DNA of 64,000 nucleotides from Nostoc indistinguendum CM1-VF10 (GCA_019359215.1 JAHHHS010000027.1:16224-80223), one strand, 5' to 3'. Shown: positions 44,010 to 54,545, counted from the stretch's first letter. Numbers and translations are program-made. Notes: generated by a model not told the origin, from the letters alone.

Positions 44010-44669
44010 TTATCGACGAACTAACTTATCAATAACTTTGTTATTGTCCATAACTGGTTGGTCAACAGTGAAAGCTTTGTTAACAATAACTTGCTTGGGT
44101 GATTGAGCGCCATTTTGGACGTACAGTCCTGGCAATACACTCACTTTAACCTCTTTAGATTCAGGCACTAGACTAACTTGAAGCTCATGAAGAACTCGCT
44201 GTTGTTCCTTGATAATTTGGGTCAGTTCGTTCAGTTTTTGAGTATGTAAGCCATCCAATTTTTCATGTAGCAGTTCAATATTTTGTCCAGCTTTCAAATT
44301 CACCTGATGGTCAATTTCGGCATTTCTCCGATCAGTATCAGACTGGCGATTTTGGCTCATCAAGACAACTGGTGCTGTATAGGCTGAGGCAAATGAAAAC
44401 ACCAAATTGAGCATCATGAACGGTGATTCATCCCAGTGGGGAACCCCAGGCATTGCGTTTATACCAACCCACCCAGCTAAAACAACGCTTTGCCCAATGA
44501 GAAATCCCCAAGAACGCACTTTCATCGCTAATTTATCAGCAATGCGTTGTCCGCGAGTCAGTGGTTCAGTGGAAATGTTTTGGGCTGCTGGTTGTATCTC
44601 CACAATTTGAGGTTTTTGAATTACTTTTACATCAACATTGTTGGGTGATACTTTTTTGAATGGATTCAT
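44010..44669 (-). CDS. DUF1003 membrane protein
   Basis: I choose ATG 44669 (219 residues, MNPFKKVSPNN); the upstream extension to 44747 looks unlike coding sequence. Two membrane helices (WGFLIGQSVVLAGWVGINAM and PFMMLNLVFSFASAYTAPVV) with SQNRQSDTDRRNAEIDHQVN are the DUF1003 core. A coiled coil follows (IELLHEKLDGLHTQKLNELT). The function of the family is unknown. Confidence 0.85.
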   Translation of the reverse strand: MNPFKKVSPNNVDVKVIQKPQIVEIQPAAQNISTEPLTRGQRIADKLAMKVRSWGFLIGQSVVLAGWVGINAMPGVPHWDESPFMMLNLVFSFASAYTAPVVLMSQNRQSDTDRRNAEIDHQVNLKAGQNIELLHEKLDGLHTQKLNELTQIIKEQQRVLHELQVSLVPESKEVKVSVLPGLYVQNGAQSPKQVIVNKAFTVDQPVMDNNKVIDKLVRR

Positions 44670-44937
44670 GTTGCACCCCTTGGCGTTATTTCTGTCTGTG
44701 TTTACCCTGATAACTTTTAATGTACGATGGTTAAACGATAGAAGCAAATATTATTAATTTGCAAAACGATAAACAAAAGTGATGGTAAGCAAAAAACTAC
44801 CTTCAGATATTTAGGTGTAGAGGCAGCGATCGCACTCCAGCTTGATGTAGTAGTGATAGATGGTTGGAAGCTACACAATAATATATAGAAGGTTCTAGAT
44901 AGCACAAGTCTTTACTTAGTTCGTAGTCAGGCAAATC

Positions 44938-45777
44938 ATGCAACTACATAAATTCGACAACATTCAGGAATTTTGGGACTGTACTCAGGCTTACTTACTT
45001 CAGCATCAGGTAGAAAATAATCTTTTGCTCAGTATCTTGCATACCTTGTTGCATAACCCAGAACGTTATCTGGGTAAGCCTTATTTAGCAATTGTCCAAA
45101 CAAATGGTGAGATTCTAGCTGTTGCCATCCGCACCCCACCTCAAAAATTGATCCTATCCAAAGCCCAGAATATGGATACTTTGCGATTGATTGCTCAAGA
45201 TTTGCGTCAAGAGCAACTCCCAGGAAGCATGGGACTGGCTAAAGAGGTAGAAATATTCTCGCAAACTTGGCAAACACTGACAGGGCAATTCTATCAACGG
45301 TCGGTGGTAATGAAAATTTACCAATTAACGGCAGTGCAAAGAGTCTCAACAGCCAGAGGATATCTCAGACTGGCAACTGAAAGCGATCGCTCTCTTTTGG
45401 TTGAGTGGCTTGCTGCATTTTTCTCTGAGATAGATGAAGCGGTGAGCGAAGATGTCGAACACCAGGTAGATAATCGATTGAAACAGCAGAATACTTATTT
45501 TTGGGTTGATAACACTCCAGTTTCAATTGCGTCTAGTAAACAAGCGTTACCTACAATTGGTCGGATCAATTTAGCTTATACACCACCAGAGTATCGTCGC
45601 AAAGGATATGCTACTGCCTGTGTCGCAGCGTTAAGCCAAAAACTGCTAGACCAAGGATGCCACCATTGTTTCCTCATAGCAGATTTAGCCAATCCCACAG
45701 CCAATCATATTTATCAAGCGATTGGGTATCACCCCTTAAGCGATTGGCACGAATACTCATTCACCTCAAACGAGTAA
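44938..45777 (+). CDS. GNAT-family N-acetyltransferase
   Basis: The 279-residue protein has an N-terminal accessory half and a C-terminal GNAT domain with acetyl-CoA motif A (YTPPEYRRKGYATACVAALS) and a closing LIADLANPTANHIYQAIGYH. Two-domain members of this kind acetylate small amines or protein N-termini; the substrate is unknown. Confidence 0.88.
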   Translation: MQLHKFDNIQEFWDCTQAYLLQHQVENNLLLSILHTLLHNPERYLGKPYLAIVQTNGEILAVAIRTPPQKLILSKAQNMDTLRLIAQDLRQEQLPGSMGLAKEVEIFSQTWQTLTGQFYQRSVVMKIYQLTAVQRVSTARGYLRLATESDRSLLVEWLAAFFSEIDEAVSEDVEHQVDNRLKQQNTYFWVDNTPVSIASSKQALPTIGRINLAYTPPEYRRKGYATACVAALSQKLLDQGCHHCFLIADLANPTANHIYQAIGYHPLSDWHEYSFTSNE

Positions 45778-45927
45778 GCATAATAAAGCGATCACTTCAA
45801 TTAAATTACTTTCTATGGCAGAATATATAAACTGCGATCGCACGTTCATCTCCTAAAACACCAGGGTAAGCGCATTTCATAATAGGGTATCCAAGTGGGG
45901 AAATAACGAGAGGACTGAACGGTCATC

Positions 45928-46590
45928 CTAAGACTTGGTTTCTTGTGTTTGTGCGTCGATAATTACACTCCAGTCATCATTTGTTACAGCAGCTTCAAGC
46001 TGACGCTGACGTTCGGCTATACTCGCATCTATTGTTTCTGACTCTTTAGAGAGGGTTGTGTCAGCCATTGCTTTCCGCAGTTTTAGCTTTTTCTCCTCGT
46101 AGGCTTGACGTTCCGCCTCTGACATTACCGCTTTGGCAGCTTCCCCTACCGTACCAGCCCACATATCGCCATCAGTTGCATTACCAGGTGGTGTACTTTC
46201 GAGTTCTGCTATCCACGCATCTCGCAAATCTTCCATTTCTTGACGCTTGGGAAACTTGAATGCTTGCACCCGCACAAAAGCACACTTTTGCTGACCATTT
46301 TGGGTGATATGACTGTTTAGGGAAAGCAACACATTCCGAGAATAGCCGATGTACTGCGTGTGGCGTTCTGCGTCTAATACTGAGTAAACACCCGCAATTT
46401 TAGCGTTCTGAGCAGCTGTACTCCAAGCCTCAAAGTCAATGATTTCAGTACCATTATTTGCCAGTTCAGGGGTTATACTCACCTCAGTGGTGGTGTGTTC
46501 GTCGTCGGAACTATACAAAAATTCATGTAGCCCACGGTGGTTTATGGGGACATTTTGATGTTCAATTGGCGGGTTGTGCTGAGTTTCCAT
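45928..46590 (-). CDS. GIY-YIG nuclease-domain protein
   Basis: The 220-residue protein has a GIY-YIG-type domain at about 65-125 (GVYSVLDAERHTQYIGYSRN, GVYSV and QYIGY being the two strands). A helical, charged C-terminus follows (EAERQAYEEKKLKLRKAMAD). Family members nick DNA or act in repair. The usual catalytic Arg could be that of YSRN; no partner gene is adjacent. Common in cyanobacteria. Confidence 0.8.
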   Translation of the reverse strand: METQHNPPIEHQNVPINHRGLHEFLYSSDDEHTTTEVSITPELANNGTEIIDFEAWSTAAQNAKIAGVYSVLDAERHTQYIGYSRNVLLSLNSHITQNGQQKCAFVRVQAFKFPKRQEMEDLRDAWIAELESTPPGNATDGDMWAGTVGEAAKAVMSEAERQAYEEKKLKLRKAMADTTLSKESETIDASIAERQRQLEAAVTNDDWSVIIDAQTQETKS

Positions 46591-46712
46591 TGTCGTTTAT
46601 CTCTGAGTTATTACAGCAGATTGCAAATATATGCCTTTAGAATATTTAAGCTTAAATTGACTCACATCCCCAAATTCTTGCTGACAAAGCGAAAACAATT
46701 ATTAGACCTTAT

Positions 46713-47642
46713 ATGAATCGATTGACACCTAAAAATTGGATATTTATCAAACAGCGACTTACCCCCTATTTATTTTTACTACCAGCCTTAGTTCTTTTGG
46801 CGTTAACAGTCTTTTTGCCTGCGCTGCAAGCGTTTTACCTCAGCTTTACTAGCTATGAAGATATAGTCCAGCCGCCACAATGGATAGGTTTCGCCAACTT
46901 CTTTAAACTTTGGAAGGATGCAGTTTTTTGGAAAACTTTGGAAAACACTTTTTTATATCTTGTGGGTGTAGTCCCAATTTTAGTAATTGCTCCTCTAGTG
47001 CTGGCAATTTTAGTAAATCAGAAACTGCGGGGGATGAATTGGTTTAGATCCGCATACTACGCCCCAGTGGTAATTTCAATGGTGGTTGCGGGAATAGCTT
47101 GGAAATGGCTGTATGCAGAAAACGGATTACTCAATCAGTTCCTAAAAGCTTTGGGCCTTTTTCCAGAAGGTATTCCTTGGCTAACTAGCCCAGCAAAAAT
47201 TTTTGGTATCGTACCAATTTCTCTTGCCAGCGTCATGGCTGTCACCGTGTGGAAGGGACTAGGCTACTATATGGTGATTTACTTAGCGGGGTTACAATCA
47301 ATTCCTGCTGATGTTTACGAAGCCGCTGCGATCGATGGCTCTGATGGTATCAGCAAACATTGGGATATTACCATACCTTTGATGAAGCCATATTTAGCAC
47401 TAGTGGCTGTGATTTCGGCTATTTCTGCCACCAAAGTGTTTGAAGAAGTATACATTATGACCCAAGGTGGCCCACTCAGTAGCTCGAAAACAATTGTTTA
47501 TTATCTATATGAGCAAGCTTTTGGTAATTTGGAAATCAGCTATGCTTGCACCATTGGTTTAGTGCTATTTTTGATAATTTTAGGATTATCAATTTTGCGA
47601 TTAGTTATCAATCAAGAAGGGGGAGATAATATCACAATCTGA
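46713..47642 (+). CDS. Carbohydrate ABC transporter permease (UgpA/MalF type)
   Basis: The 309-residue membrane protein has six helices (LFLLPALVLLALTVFLPALQ … GLVLFLIILGLSILRLVI) and the EAA loop EAAAIDGSDGISKHWDITIP that contacts the ATPase. It belongs to the binding-protein-dependent sugar-uptake family. The matching second permease and binding protein are not here. Confidence 0.9.
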   Translation: MNRLTPKNWIFIKQRLTPYLFLLPALVLLALTVFLPALQAFYLSFTSYEDIVQPPQWIGFANFFKLWKDAVFWKTLENTFLYLVGVVPILVIAPLVLAILVNQKLRGMNWFRSAYYAPVVISMVVAGIAWKWLYAENGLLNQFLKALGLFPEGIPWLTSPAKIFGIVPISLASVMAVTVWKGLGYYMVIYLAGLQSIPADVYEAAAIDGSDGISKHWDITIPLMKPYLALVAVISAISATKVFEEVYIMTQGGPLSSSKTIVYYLYEQAFGNLEISYACTIGLVLFLIILGLSILRLVINQEGGDNITI

Positions 47643-47693
47643 TATTGCTCTATCAGCCACGATAATCTTAAAATATTTAAATATCCAGAGTTC

Positions 47694-48494
47694 ATGAAAA
47701 CAGACACGATTTTTTATACATTATTCCAAGCTCTTCCAGGTGTCTTGTTTTAACTTTTGGAACAATCTCAATCTCTGGCTTTGCACTACCAATTTACCTC
47801 GGTAGAAATCAAAGAACTAGCACGTCGTATCGATGGTTTATTCCTACCAAAACCTGACTTTCCAGAAGACCTAATATACTTCTTTGTTGAGGTACAGTTT
47901 CAGCGCGATGATGATATTTATTGGCGAATAATAACAGAAGCTTTCCTGTATATAAACCAATATAAACCTCAACGTCGCTGGCAAGCAGTATTACTTTTTG
48001 CTCAAGGCAGTCTCGACCCAGACGTGCCATTCATTTATCAAACATCATTGGCTCAACAGCAAATTCGGATAATTTATTTAGACGAGTTAGATGATGTACC
48101 ATCATCTTCGATTGGGCTAGGCGTGATTAAGTTAGTAGTTGCAACAGAAGATAAAGCCGTACAGCAAGCGAAAAACTTGATAAATCAAGTACAGCAAACG
48201 GATCAAGCTAACCGTAGCAATCTCTTAGAATTAGTAGAGAGAATGCTTATCTATAAATTTGTAAACAAAACTCAGCAGGAGTTGGAAGCGATGTTTGGAT
48301 TAACTGATTGGAGACAAACTAAATTTTGCCAGGAAGTAAAGGAAGAAACAAAGTAGGAAGTAAAAGAGGAGGTTCGAGAAGAAACAAAGCTGGAGACTAT
48401 ACCCCGTCTGCTTAAGTTTGGTTTAAGTATAGAGCAAATCGCCCAAGCATTAGAATTGAATGTTGAACAGGTACGACAAACTATTGATAAGTAA
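47694..48494 (+). pseudogene. Rpn-family (DUF2887-type) nuclease/transposase-like gene with two in-frame stops
   Basis: From ATG 47694 the frame reads MKTDTIFYTLFQALPGVLF, stop (TAA 47751), LLEQSQSLALHYQFTSVEIK … VKEETK, stop (TAG 48354), EVKEEVREETKLETIPRLLK … VRQTIDK to 48494. All parts share one frame, so two nonsense changes (probably GAA to TAA and CAG to TAG) account for it. The PD-(D/E)XK core (DLIYFFVEVQFQRDDDIYWR) is whole. A GTG/TTG restart at 47757 could still give a 199-residue product. Confidence 0.87.
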
Positions 48495-48545
48495 GGAGAA
48501 GATGGAACAGAAAGTAATTCGTAATTTCAAATTTAAGAGATTTCT

Positions 48546-51500
48546 TTAAAATCGCGTTTGATACTCCACTACTGCACGACTATCATCGGTTAAATTAGTG
48601 GAAGCACGCACACGAAACTCATTGTTTATCCGGTAATTAACACCCCACTGGAATGGGTCATTTGTTGTCAAAATCTTGATGCTGGAAACCGATATTTTTG
48701 AAGAAATATCAACCCCAGCCTCTGCTGCTAATTCCAAAGTTGAACTGCTCCTTCCAGCTTCGGGATTATCAGAAATAATGGTAGGAAATATCCGCAGTTC
48801 ACTTAAGCCAAAGGTACTCCCAATCTGGTTAAAAGCTGACTGAAAATTGTTGAACACAGCCGAACCTGCGATGTTAATCAAACCCAAAGTACTGTCGCCA
48901 CGTCCTTGGGTGTCCACAAACCCACCTCCTAAAAGAGCAACAATTTCGGTTTGACTACGTGACGGACTGCTTGTTAGTTCTAGATTTTCATTTAGTTTGC
49001 TGGCGAGACCGTTGATAGTGGCTTCGACTCGAACACTCTCTAAGGCTGATAAACCTGTGGTATTTATCCGGCTGAAGTCATTACTTTGAGTTACGTCTAG
49101 TACCTTTGCATATAGCTGAATATCTAAGTCGGGGTCGCGGGGTTGAGAAGGGCTAAAAGTTGCAGTGTGTTGATAACCACGAGCAAGGTTAAATTGGGTA
49201 GTAAATAAATTCACCCCACCTTGTTCTAACCGAATAGTACCATCGGGTACGGGCTGGTTGATTGAGCCGTTAACTATGAGATTACCAGTGGCGCGGAAGT
49301 TGAGAATAGGTGGACGGGTAATTTGGACGTTTTTACCGAGTTCTAAATCTAGATTATTAAATCTAGCGGTCGCATTTCCTATGCCATTCCCAATTTCAGC
49401 TTTACTCTGCTTATTATCTTTTATGGGTGATACACCCAGACCACCATTTGCAGATGAAGTCGCGTTGGTAGATTCTGCCAGCAATACCTGACCATCAAAT
49501 AAATTTACTTTACCACCAATTACTGGGCTAAGGGCAGAACCAGTAATCTGTAAATTGCCGCTAGCACCTCCCAGGTAAAGTCCCTTCAGATTTAACGCTA
49601 ACTGATCAAGATTAACGCTTAGGGGATTGTCGATAATTACGTTTTCATTGTTGAAAATGGGAATTTTTCCAGCAGCTTCTACCTTCCCACGGCTAAATCT
49701 ACCTTGAAAATTTTCTACTGAGATGTTATCAAAATTAAACAGCACTTTACCTGTGACATCTTCCAGCTTACCTGGCAAAGCCTGGGCTGAAAAAATAGCA
49801 TCATTAATGGTAGCAATTCCATTTACTTCGGGTTTTTGCAATGTTCCGCGTACCTTAAGGTCTACTTCTCCTTTACCCTCCTCAAATACCACTTGATTAG
49901 TCAATGCGTTTAACAGTGCCAATCCCTCATTTTCTAACTTCATATCCAAACTGATTTGATCACTGTCTGGTGCCACGGAAGCAAAAGGCAATTTATAAGG
50001 GATGCTGCCAGTAATATCAACAGGTTTTGGCCCAGCAACTGCTACTGTACTACCAAAGTTTAAACGTCCGTTGGCATAGCTGAAACTTGCGATCGCTGAC
50101 TCTATTTTGCTCTGATTCAATAATCCTTCTGTGATTTGCAATTCCCCTCTAGCTTGGGGATTAGCAATGCTGCCTGCCAAAGCTGCTGTACCGTTAAGAT
50201 TACCTGTAATTCCAACTGGCAGTTTGACAAAATTATTCAGTACTTGTGCTGGCAAATTATTCACCCGCAGCTGTCCAGATTGTTCATCACCGCCAACGTT
50301 ACCCGTGAAGGCAATCAACGTGTTTTCAGATTCAAGCCGTAAAGGTCGCAAACTCAAAACACCGTTTTCAAAATTGCCTTCAGCAATCACTTTTTCAGCA
50401 GTATAAAAACGATTTTTTTCTTCCTTTTTACCCCAGGCAAAGTTCTGCCCATTCAAATTAAAATCCACTGATAATCCATTAGCTGTAGCTGTATTTACAG
50501 CCACTTCCCCGTTGAAAGTGCCTTTTAAATCTGCCAAATCTGGTATGGGAGTGGAATTAAGTCGCTGTTCTTCCTGTTCTGCTACCAAAGCTTCAATTTC
50601 AGAAAACCGTTGGATTTGGGTTAATAAAGGTTGATTTTGCACTCCTTGAGGGGTGGTGGTTAAATCCTCTGCTGTACCGTAAATTTCTGCTGAACCACCT
50701 GGCAAATTTTGTAAATCAAATACCTGTGCTACAGCTAGAACATCTTGGATCTCTCCCCGGTTGACGTTTAGTTTACCTTGCAGTTGAGGGCCTTTAGGAC
50801 TTTGGGCAAAAGTACCGACAAGGGCGTAGCTACTTTTGCCTTTGACAAACTCACTACTGGCGAGTGTGCCTTTCCCATCACTGTAGCGGAATTGAGCCGC
50901 TAACCGATCGCCTTTAAGCCGGCCAATTTGCGGATTAGCGATCGCTAAATTCCCCGTTGCTGCCAATGTCTGCTGATTAAACAGCAAATCCCCAGTTAAC
51001 AACCCAGTTATCTTACCAGTACCCAGTCGAGTAACTGGTGGCGGAGTCAAATTCAATATTTGTAAGGGGAAATTTGCAAGTTTAAGCGCCCAATCATTCC
51101 CTTGCACATTGCCTATAGCTGATGCTTGCTGCCATTTAACTAAGAAAGATTTCGGGCGATTATTAGCATCTAAATTGAAGGCTACGCGATCGCTATTTCC
51201 TGCCAAGTTCAAATTTAACCCGCCTCCCTGTACTGAATCGATGTTTCCAGTTAACAACGGCTCAAAAGCAATGTCTTGAACAACCAAGTCTCGTAAATTA
51301 ATTTGCCCTACCACATTTGGCAAGGGCAGCTTACCAGTGATTTGTCCATTAAAATCTACTCTCCCCGCCACAGCAACCTGATTAGGAAGATTGATCGGTA
51401 ACTGTTTTAAGTTGTAATTCTGCGCTTGGACGTTAAGATTTAGGGCAGTAATTTCCGGTATACCTGCTCTCTGAGCATTGGCTAATATATTACCAGTCAC

Positions 51501-54500
51501 AATTAAACCAGGAGCAGTTGCTCGTTCAATGGTAAGCCTTTCACCACTCCAAGCGATCGCAGCCGTCAGGGGTTGCTCAAAACCAGGGATACCTTGGGAT
51601 AATTGCACCTGTCCAGCAGCACGTACATCAGCTAATTTGGATGATCCTAGCGTGCCAGCTAATTGCAACTGACCACCAAAATGACCCCGCAATTGCTGAT
51701 TTAACCGATTTAATTCCACACCGGAAGCATTAACTACAGCTTGATAGCGACCATTAGCTAATTGGATATTAGAAGCTGCGATCGTTCCACCTGCAACATC
51801 CACCCGTCCTTGACCACTAGCTTGAATTGTTTGCAGTTGGAAGGACTTAACAGAACCCGCCACGTTTGCTTGACCAGTTAACGTCCCTCCCAACTGCGGT
51901 GGTACTGCTGCTAACTGCTGCAACGGTACATTATTTGCTTGAACTTGCGCCTGGTATACACCATTAGCCACTTGGATATTAGAGGCTGTAATAGTTCCAC
52001 CTGCAACATCCACCCGTCCCTGACCACGAGCTTGGATAGTTTGCGGTTTAAAAGAATCAACAGAACCTGCCACATTTGCTTGACCAGTTAACGTTCCTCT
52101 AAACTGCGGTGGTACTGCTGCCAACTGCCGCACAGGAACATTCTTAGCCTGAACTTGTGCCTGATAAATACCATTGGCAAGTTGGATATTAGAGGCTGTA
52201 ATAGTCCCACGCGCAACATTTATCTGCGCCTGACCGCTGGCTTGAATAGTTTGCAGTTTAAAAGAATCAACAGAACCCGCTACATTGAACTGACCAGTTA
52301 ACGCTCCCTGGAACTGCTTTGGTAGTGTTGCCAACTGCTGCACAGGGACATTATTGGCTTTAACTTGCGCCTGATAAACACCATTAGCCACTTGAATATT
52401 AGAGGCTGTAACCGTACCACCGCCAACAGCAAGGCGACCTTCACCACTGCCACGGAGGGTTTTCAGGCTGAAATTATCTCTGTTACCTGCAATTTGGAAC
52501 GTACCCGCCAATGGGTTATTTAAAGCTGGGGGAGACTGTTTCAATATTTGTCCCAACCGCACACCATTCGCTACAAGTTGAGCAGAAAAGCTTTGGTCTT
52601 GCAGCTGGATATTAGAAACTGCAACTGTACCGCCGCCAATTTCAACTCCTCCACCATCAGTGCGAATCGTGGCAATTTTAAATGGTGCTGTGCTGCCTGA
52701 GAGGATGAGACGACCATTGAACTGTGCCCCAGCCAAAGAGACATTTTGCAGTTGACTTTTGTCTACAAAGGGTTCTAATTTTACCCCAGAGGCAACAGCC
52801 ACAGCTTGCCAACGCTCATTGGCATAACTACCAGTTGCCCGGACTGTACCACCACTTACATTAAGAGCTACATTGCGGAAAGAGACGTTGCGATTTGGAG
52901 CGATGCCTGCGGCAACTCCAGAGGAGAACGCAACTTCGCCAGTTCCGGGGTAAGTTCCGTTAGGGGCTTGAAACTGTACCAAAGTTTGGACGTTGGTAGG
53001 AGCGCCAGTTAGTTGGGCTGTACCTGAGACATTGCCGATTTGGAAGGCGGGTGTTATTTCATAAACTTTTGCGATCGCATTCCCTGGAAGATTCTTACCA
53101 GCAAAATTTATATCTACTCGCGGGGTTTTACCGAGTTGAATTGTGCCAGCACCCGTGATATCACCACCAACTTTAGCTTTACCTTGAATATCTTTCAGGG
53201 TAATTAAAGAGGAACTAGTAGCAAGCTCAAACTTACTACTGATGCTATTAAAATCAACTTTGTCAATCCGAGCAGTTTGGATAGTGGTAACTGTGCCTGA
53301 GATAATTGGCTCTTTAGTTGATCCGGTAATCTGCAAATCAGCTTGTACTTGTCCAGCGATCGGCACAGGTAGTTTTACCTTGAGGGTATCCTGGGCATTA
53401 GCCAAACTCACCGTATTTACACGCCCTGTCAACTTAAAGCCTGCTTGAGCGTCAATGATTCCCGCAGCCACTACGGGAATTTTGCCGTAGTTGGTAGTAA
53501 CATTGCTTAACTGCAACTCCGTCCGCTGGAAGCGGAGATTTCCTTGGCTATTGCTCAACAGTTGCGGGACTTTGGGTATTTGAAGTGTTACCCCTTGCAC
53601 AGTAGCACTGCCATACAATAAAGTCTGCTGTCCTGGTGTTAACCGAACTAACAAGTCGCCATTGGCTCGACCTGCCTGTAAGTTCACTGGCAACTTAATC
53701 AACCGAGTAATATCCGCAGCCAACAAGTTTTGTGCTTGCAACTGAAAGTTGCCTGCTAGCACCCTAGAACGCGTCTCTCCCTGAATAGAAATACTGCCAC
53801 CACTGTCAGCTTGACCCCCTACATTAAACCTGATCAACTGATTATTCGCTAAAAGTTGGGCAGAACCATTGATTTGAGAAAATGTTACGGGGAAATCAGG
53901 AGAAGAGGCAGAGGGGCGGGGTGAGGGGGGCAGAGGGGAAAACTCTTCTCCCTTGCTCCCTGCTCCCTGCTCCCTTGCTTCTCCCCCTGCTCCCCCTGCT
54001 CCCCCTGCTTGCCCTGCCCTCTTCTGCGGCATCAAGGACAGCTTGGCATTGCGAAACCGCAGGTAATCCAAATCGGTTTTAATTGCACCGCCTTCACGTG
54101 ACGACGCTATATTAGTGGAAATCCAGCGTCCTTGGTCATCCTGGTCAATATAAATATCTGGGTTGACTAAGGTAACATCTAGCTTTAATTGGCGGTTAAA
54201 GATTAGTTGTAACAGGTCAAAACCCACCTCTACAGTTTCGACTACGGCCCGATCTGGATCTGTAGGTGTCGCCGGGATAGCTGAAGCCCCAAACTGCACT
54301 CCTGTCAAGGAAAATTGTCTGACTTTTCCCAGTTTTACCGGACGGTTGAGTGTAGTAGTCAGACTTTGTTGTGCCAACGGCGTTAACTCTGTTTGGACAA
54401 AAGTCCACAACCGCCAAATACCGACGACAACTCCTAACAGTAAAAGTCCGCTCAAAGTAATACTACCCCGACTCAACACCAGCAACCACAGACGCCTGCG

Positions 54501-54545
54501 GATAGGGGACGGAGACAGAATATCTTGATTGGGAGATTTAGTCAT
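48546..54545 (-). CDS. tamB: TamB/DUF490-family giant translocation protein
   Basis: The 1999-residue protein has an N-terminal membrane helix (LSGLLLLGVVVGIWRLWTFV, about 33-52), then a very long beta-helical body, then the C-terminal DUF490 domain (IGSTFGLSELRIFPTIISD, SKISVSSIKILTTNDPFQWG, ending VVEYQTRF). It should span the periplasm and move lipids or assist outer-membrane assembly; the cyanobacterial homologue is often next to Omp85 but is not here. Around residues 690-930 lie about four ~70-residue repeats (TASNIQLANGIYQAQVQAKN, QLAAVPPQFRGTLTGQANVA). Residues about 175-218 are a repeat-encoded insert (GQAGGAGGAGG…PPSPRPSAS). Confidence 0.92.
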   Translation of the reverse strand: MTKSPNQDILSPSPIRRRLWLLVLSRGSITLSGLLLLGVVVGIWRLWTFVQTELTPLAQQSLTTTLNRPVKLGKVRQFSLTGVQFGASAIPATPTDPDRAVVETVEVGFDLLQLIFNRQLKLDVTLVNPDIYIDQDDQGRWISTNIASSREGGAIKTDLDYLRFRNAKLSLMPQKRAGQAGGAGGAGGEAREQGAGSKGEEFSPLPPSPRPSASSPDFPVTFSQINGSAQLLANNQLIRFNVGGQADSGGSISIQGETRSRVLAGNFQLQAQNLLAADITRLIKLPVNLQAGRANGDLLVRLTPGQQTLLYGSATVQGVTLQIPKVPQLLSNSQGNLRFQRTELQLSNVTTNYGKIPVVAAGIIDAQAGFKLTGRVNTVSLANAQDTLKVKLPVPIAGQVQADLQITGSTKEPIISGTVTTIQTARIDKVDFNSISSKFELATSSSLITLKDIQGKAKVGGDITGAGTIQLGKTPRVDINFAGKNLPGNAIAKVYEITPAFQIGNVSGTAQLTGAPTNVQTLVQFQAPNGTYPGTGEVAFSSGVAAGIAPNRNVSFRNVALNVSGGTVRATGSYANERWQAVAVASGVKLEPFVDKSQLQNVSLAGAQFNGRLILSGSTAPFKIATIRTDGGGVEIGGGTVAVSNIQLQDQSFSAQLVANGVRLGQILKQSPPALNNPLAGTFQIAGNRDNFSLKTLRGSGEGRLAVGGGTVTASNIQVANGVYQAQVKANNVPVQQLATLPKQFQGALTGQFNVAGSVDSFKLQTIQASGQAQINVARGTITASNIQLANGIYQAQVQAKNVPVRQLAAVPPQFRGTLTGQANVAGSVDSFKPQTIQARGQGRVDVAGGTITASNIQVANGVYQAQVQANNVPLQQLAAVPPQLGGTLTGQANVAGSVKSFQLQTIQASGQGRVDVAGGTIAASNIQLANGRYQAVVNASGVELNRLNQQLRGHFGGQLQLAGTLGSSKLADVRAAGQVQLSQGIPGFEQPLTAAIAWSGERLTIERATAPGLIVTGNILANAQRAGIPEITALNLNVQAQNYNLKQLPINLPNQVAVAGRVDFNGQITGKLPLPNVVGQINLRDLVVQDIAFEPLLTGNIDSVQGGGLNLNLAGNSDRVAFNLDANNRPKSFLVKWQQASAIGNVQGNDWALKLANFPLQILNLTPPPVTRLGTGKITGLLTGDLLFNQQTLAATGNLAIANPQIGRLKGDRLAAQFRYSDGKGTLASSEFVKGKSSYALVGTFAQSPKGPQLQGKLNVNRGEIQDVLAVAQVFDLQNLPGGSAEIYGTAEDLTTTPQGVQNQPLLTQIQRFSEIEALVAEQEEQRLNSTPIPDLADLKGTFNGEVAVNTATANGLSVDFNLNGQNFAWGKKEEKNRFYTAEKVIAEGNFENGVLSLRPLRLESENTLIAFTGNVGGDEQSGQLRVNNLPAQVLNNFVKLPVGITGNLNGTAALAGSIANPQARGELQITEGLLNQSKIESAIASFSYANGRLNFGSTVAVAGPKPVDITGSIPYKLPFASVAPDSDQISLDMKLENEGLALLNALTNQVVFEEGKGEVDLKVRGTLQKPEVNGIATINDAIFSAQALPGKLEDVTGKVLFNFDNISVENFQGRFSRGKVEAAGKIPIFNNENVIIDNPLSVNLDQLALNLKGLYLGGASGNLQITGSALSPVIGGKVNLFDGQVLLAESTNATSSANGGLGVSPIKDNKQSKAEIGNGIGNATARFNNLDLELGKNVQITRPPILNFRATGNLIVNGSINQPVPDGTIRLEQGGVNLFTTQFNLARGYQHTATFSPSQPRDPDLDIQLYAKVLDVTQSNDFSRINTTGLSALESVRVEATINGLASKLNENLELTSSPSRSQTEIVALLGGGFVDTQGRGDSTLGLINIAGSAVFNNFQSAFNQIGSTFGLSELRIFPTIISDNPEAGRSSSTLELAAEAGVDISSKISVSSIKILTTNDPFQWGVNYRINNEFRVRASTNLTDDSRAVVEYQTRF
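51760..52600 (-). repeat. Four ~210-bp tandem repeats inside tamB
   Basis: The segment containing ATTAGAGGCTGTAATAGT recurs at about 51767, 51979, 52188 and 52396, a period near 209 bp (about 70 codons). Copies are highly similar at DNA level, which points to recent duplication and possible length variation. Confidence 0.75.

Noticed and set aside
52895..52925. REP repeat inside tamB (word GCGATGCCTGCGGC)
   Set aside because: Only a 14-base match; the encoded residues VAAGIA fit the surrounding beta-rich sequence, so chance cannot be excluded.
51478..54528. Several antisense open frames within tamB
   Set aside because: Shadows of a highly biased long gene; none has a ribosome site or family resemblance.
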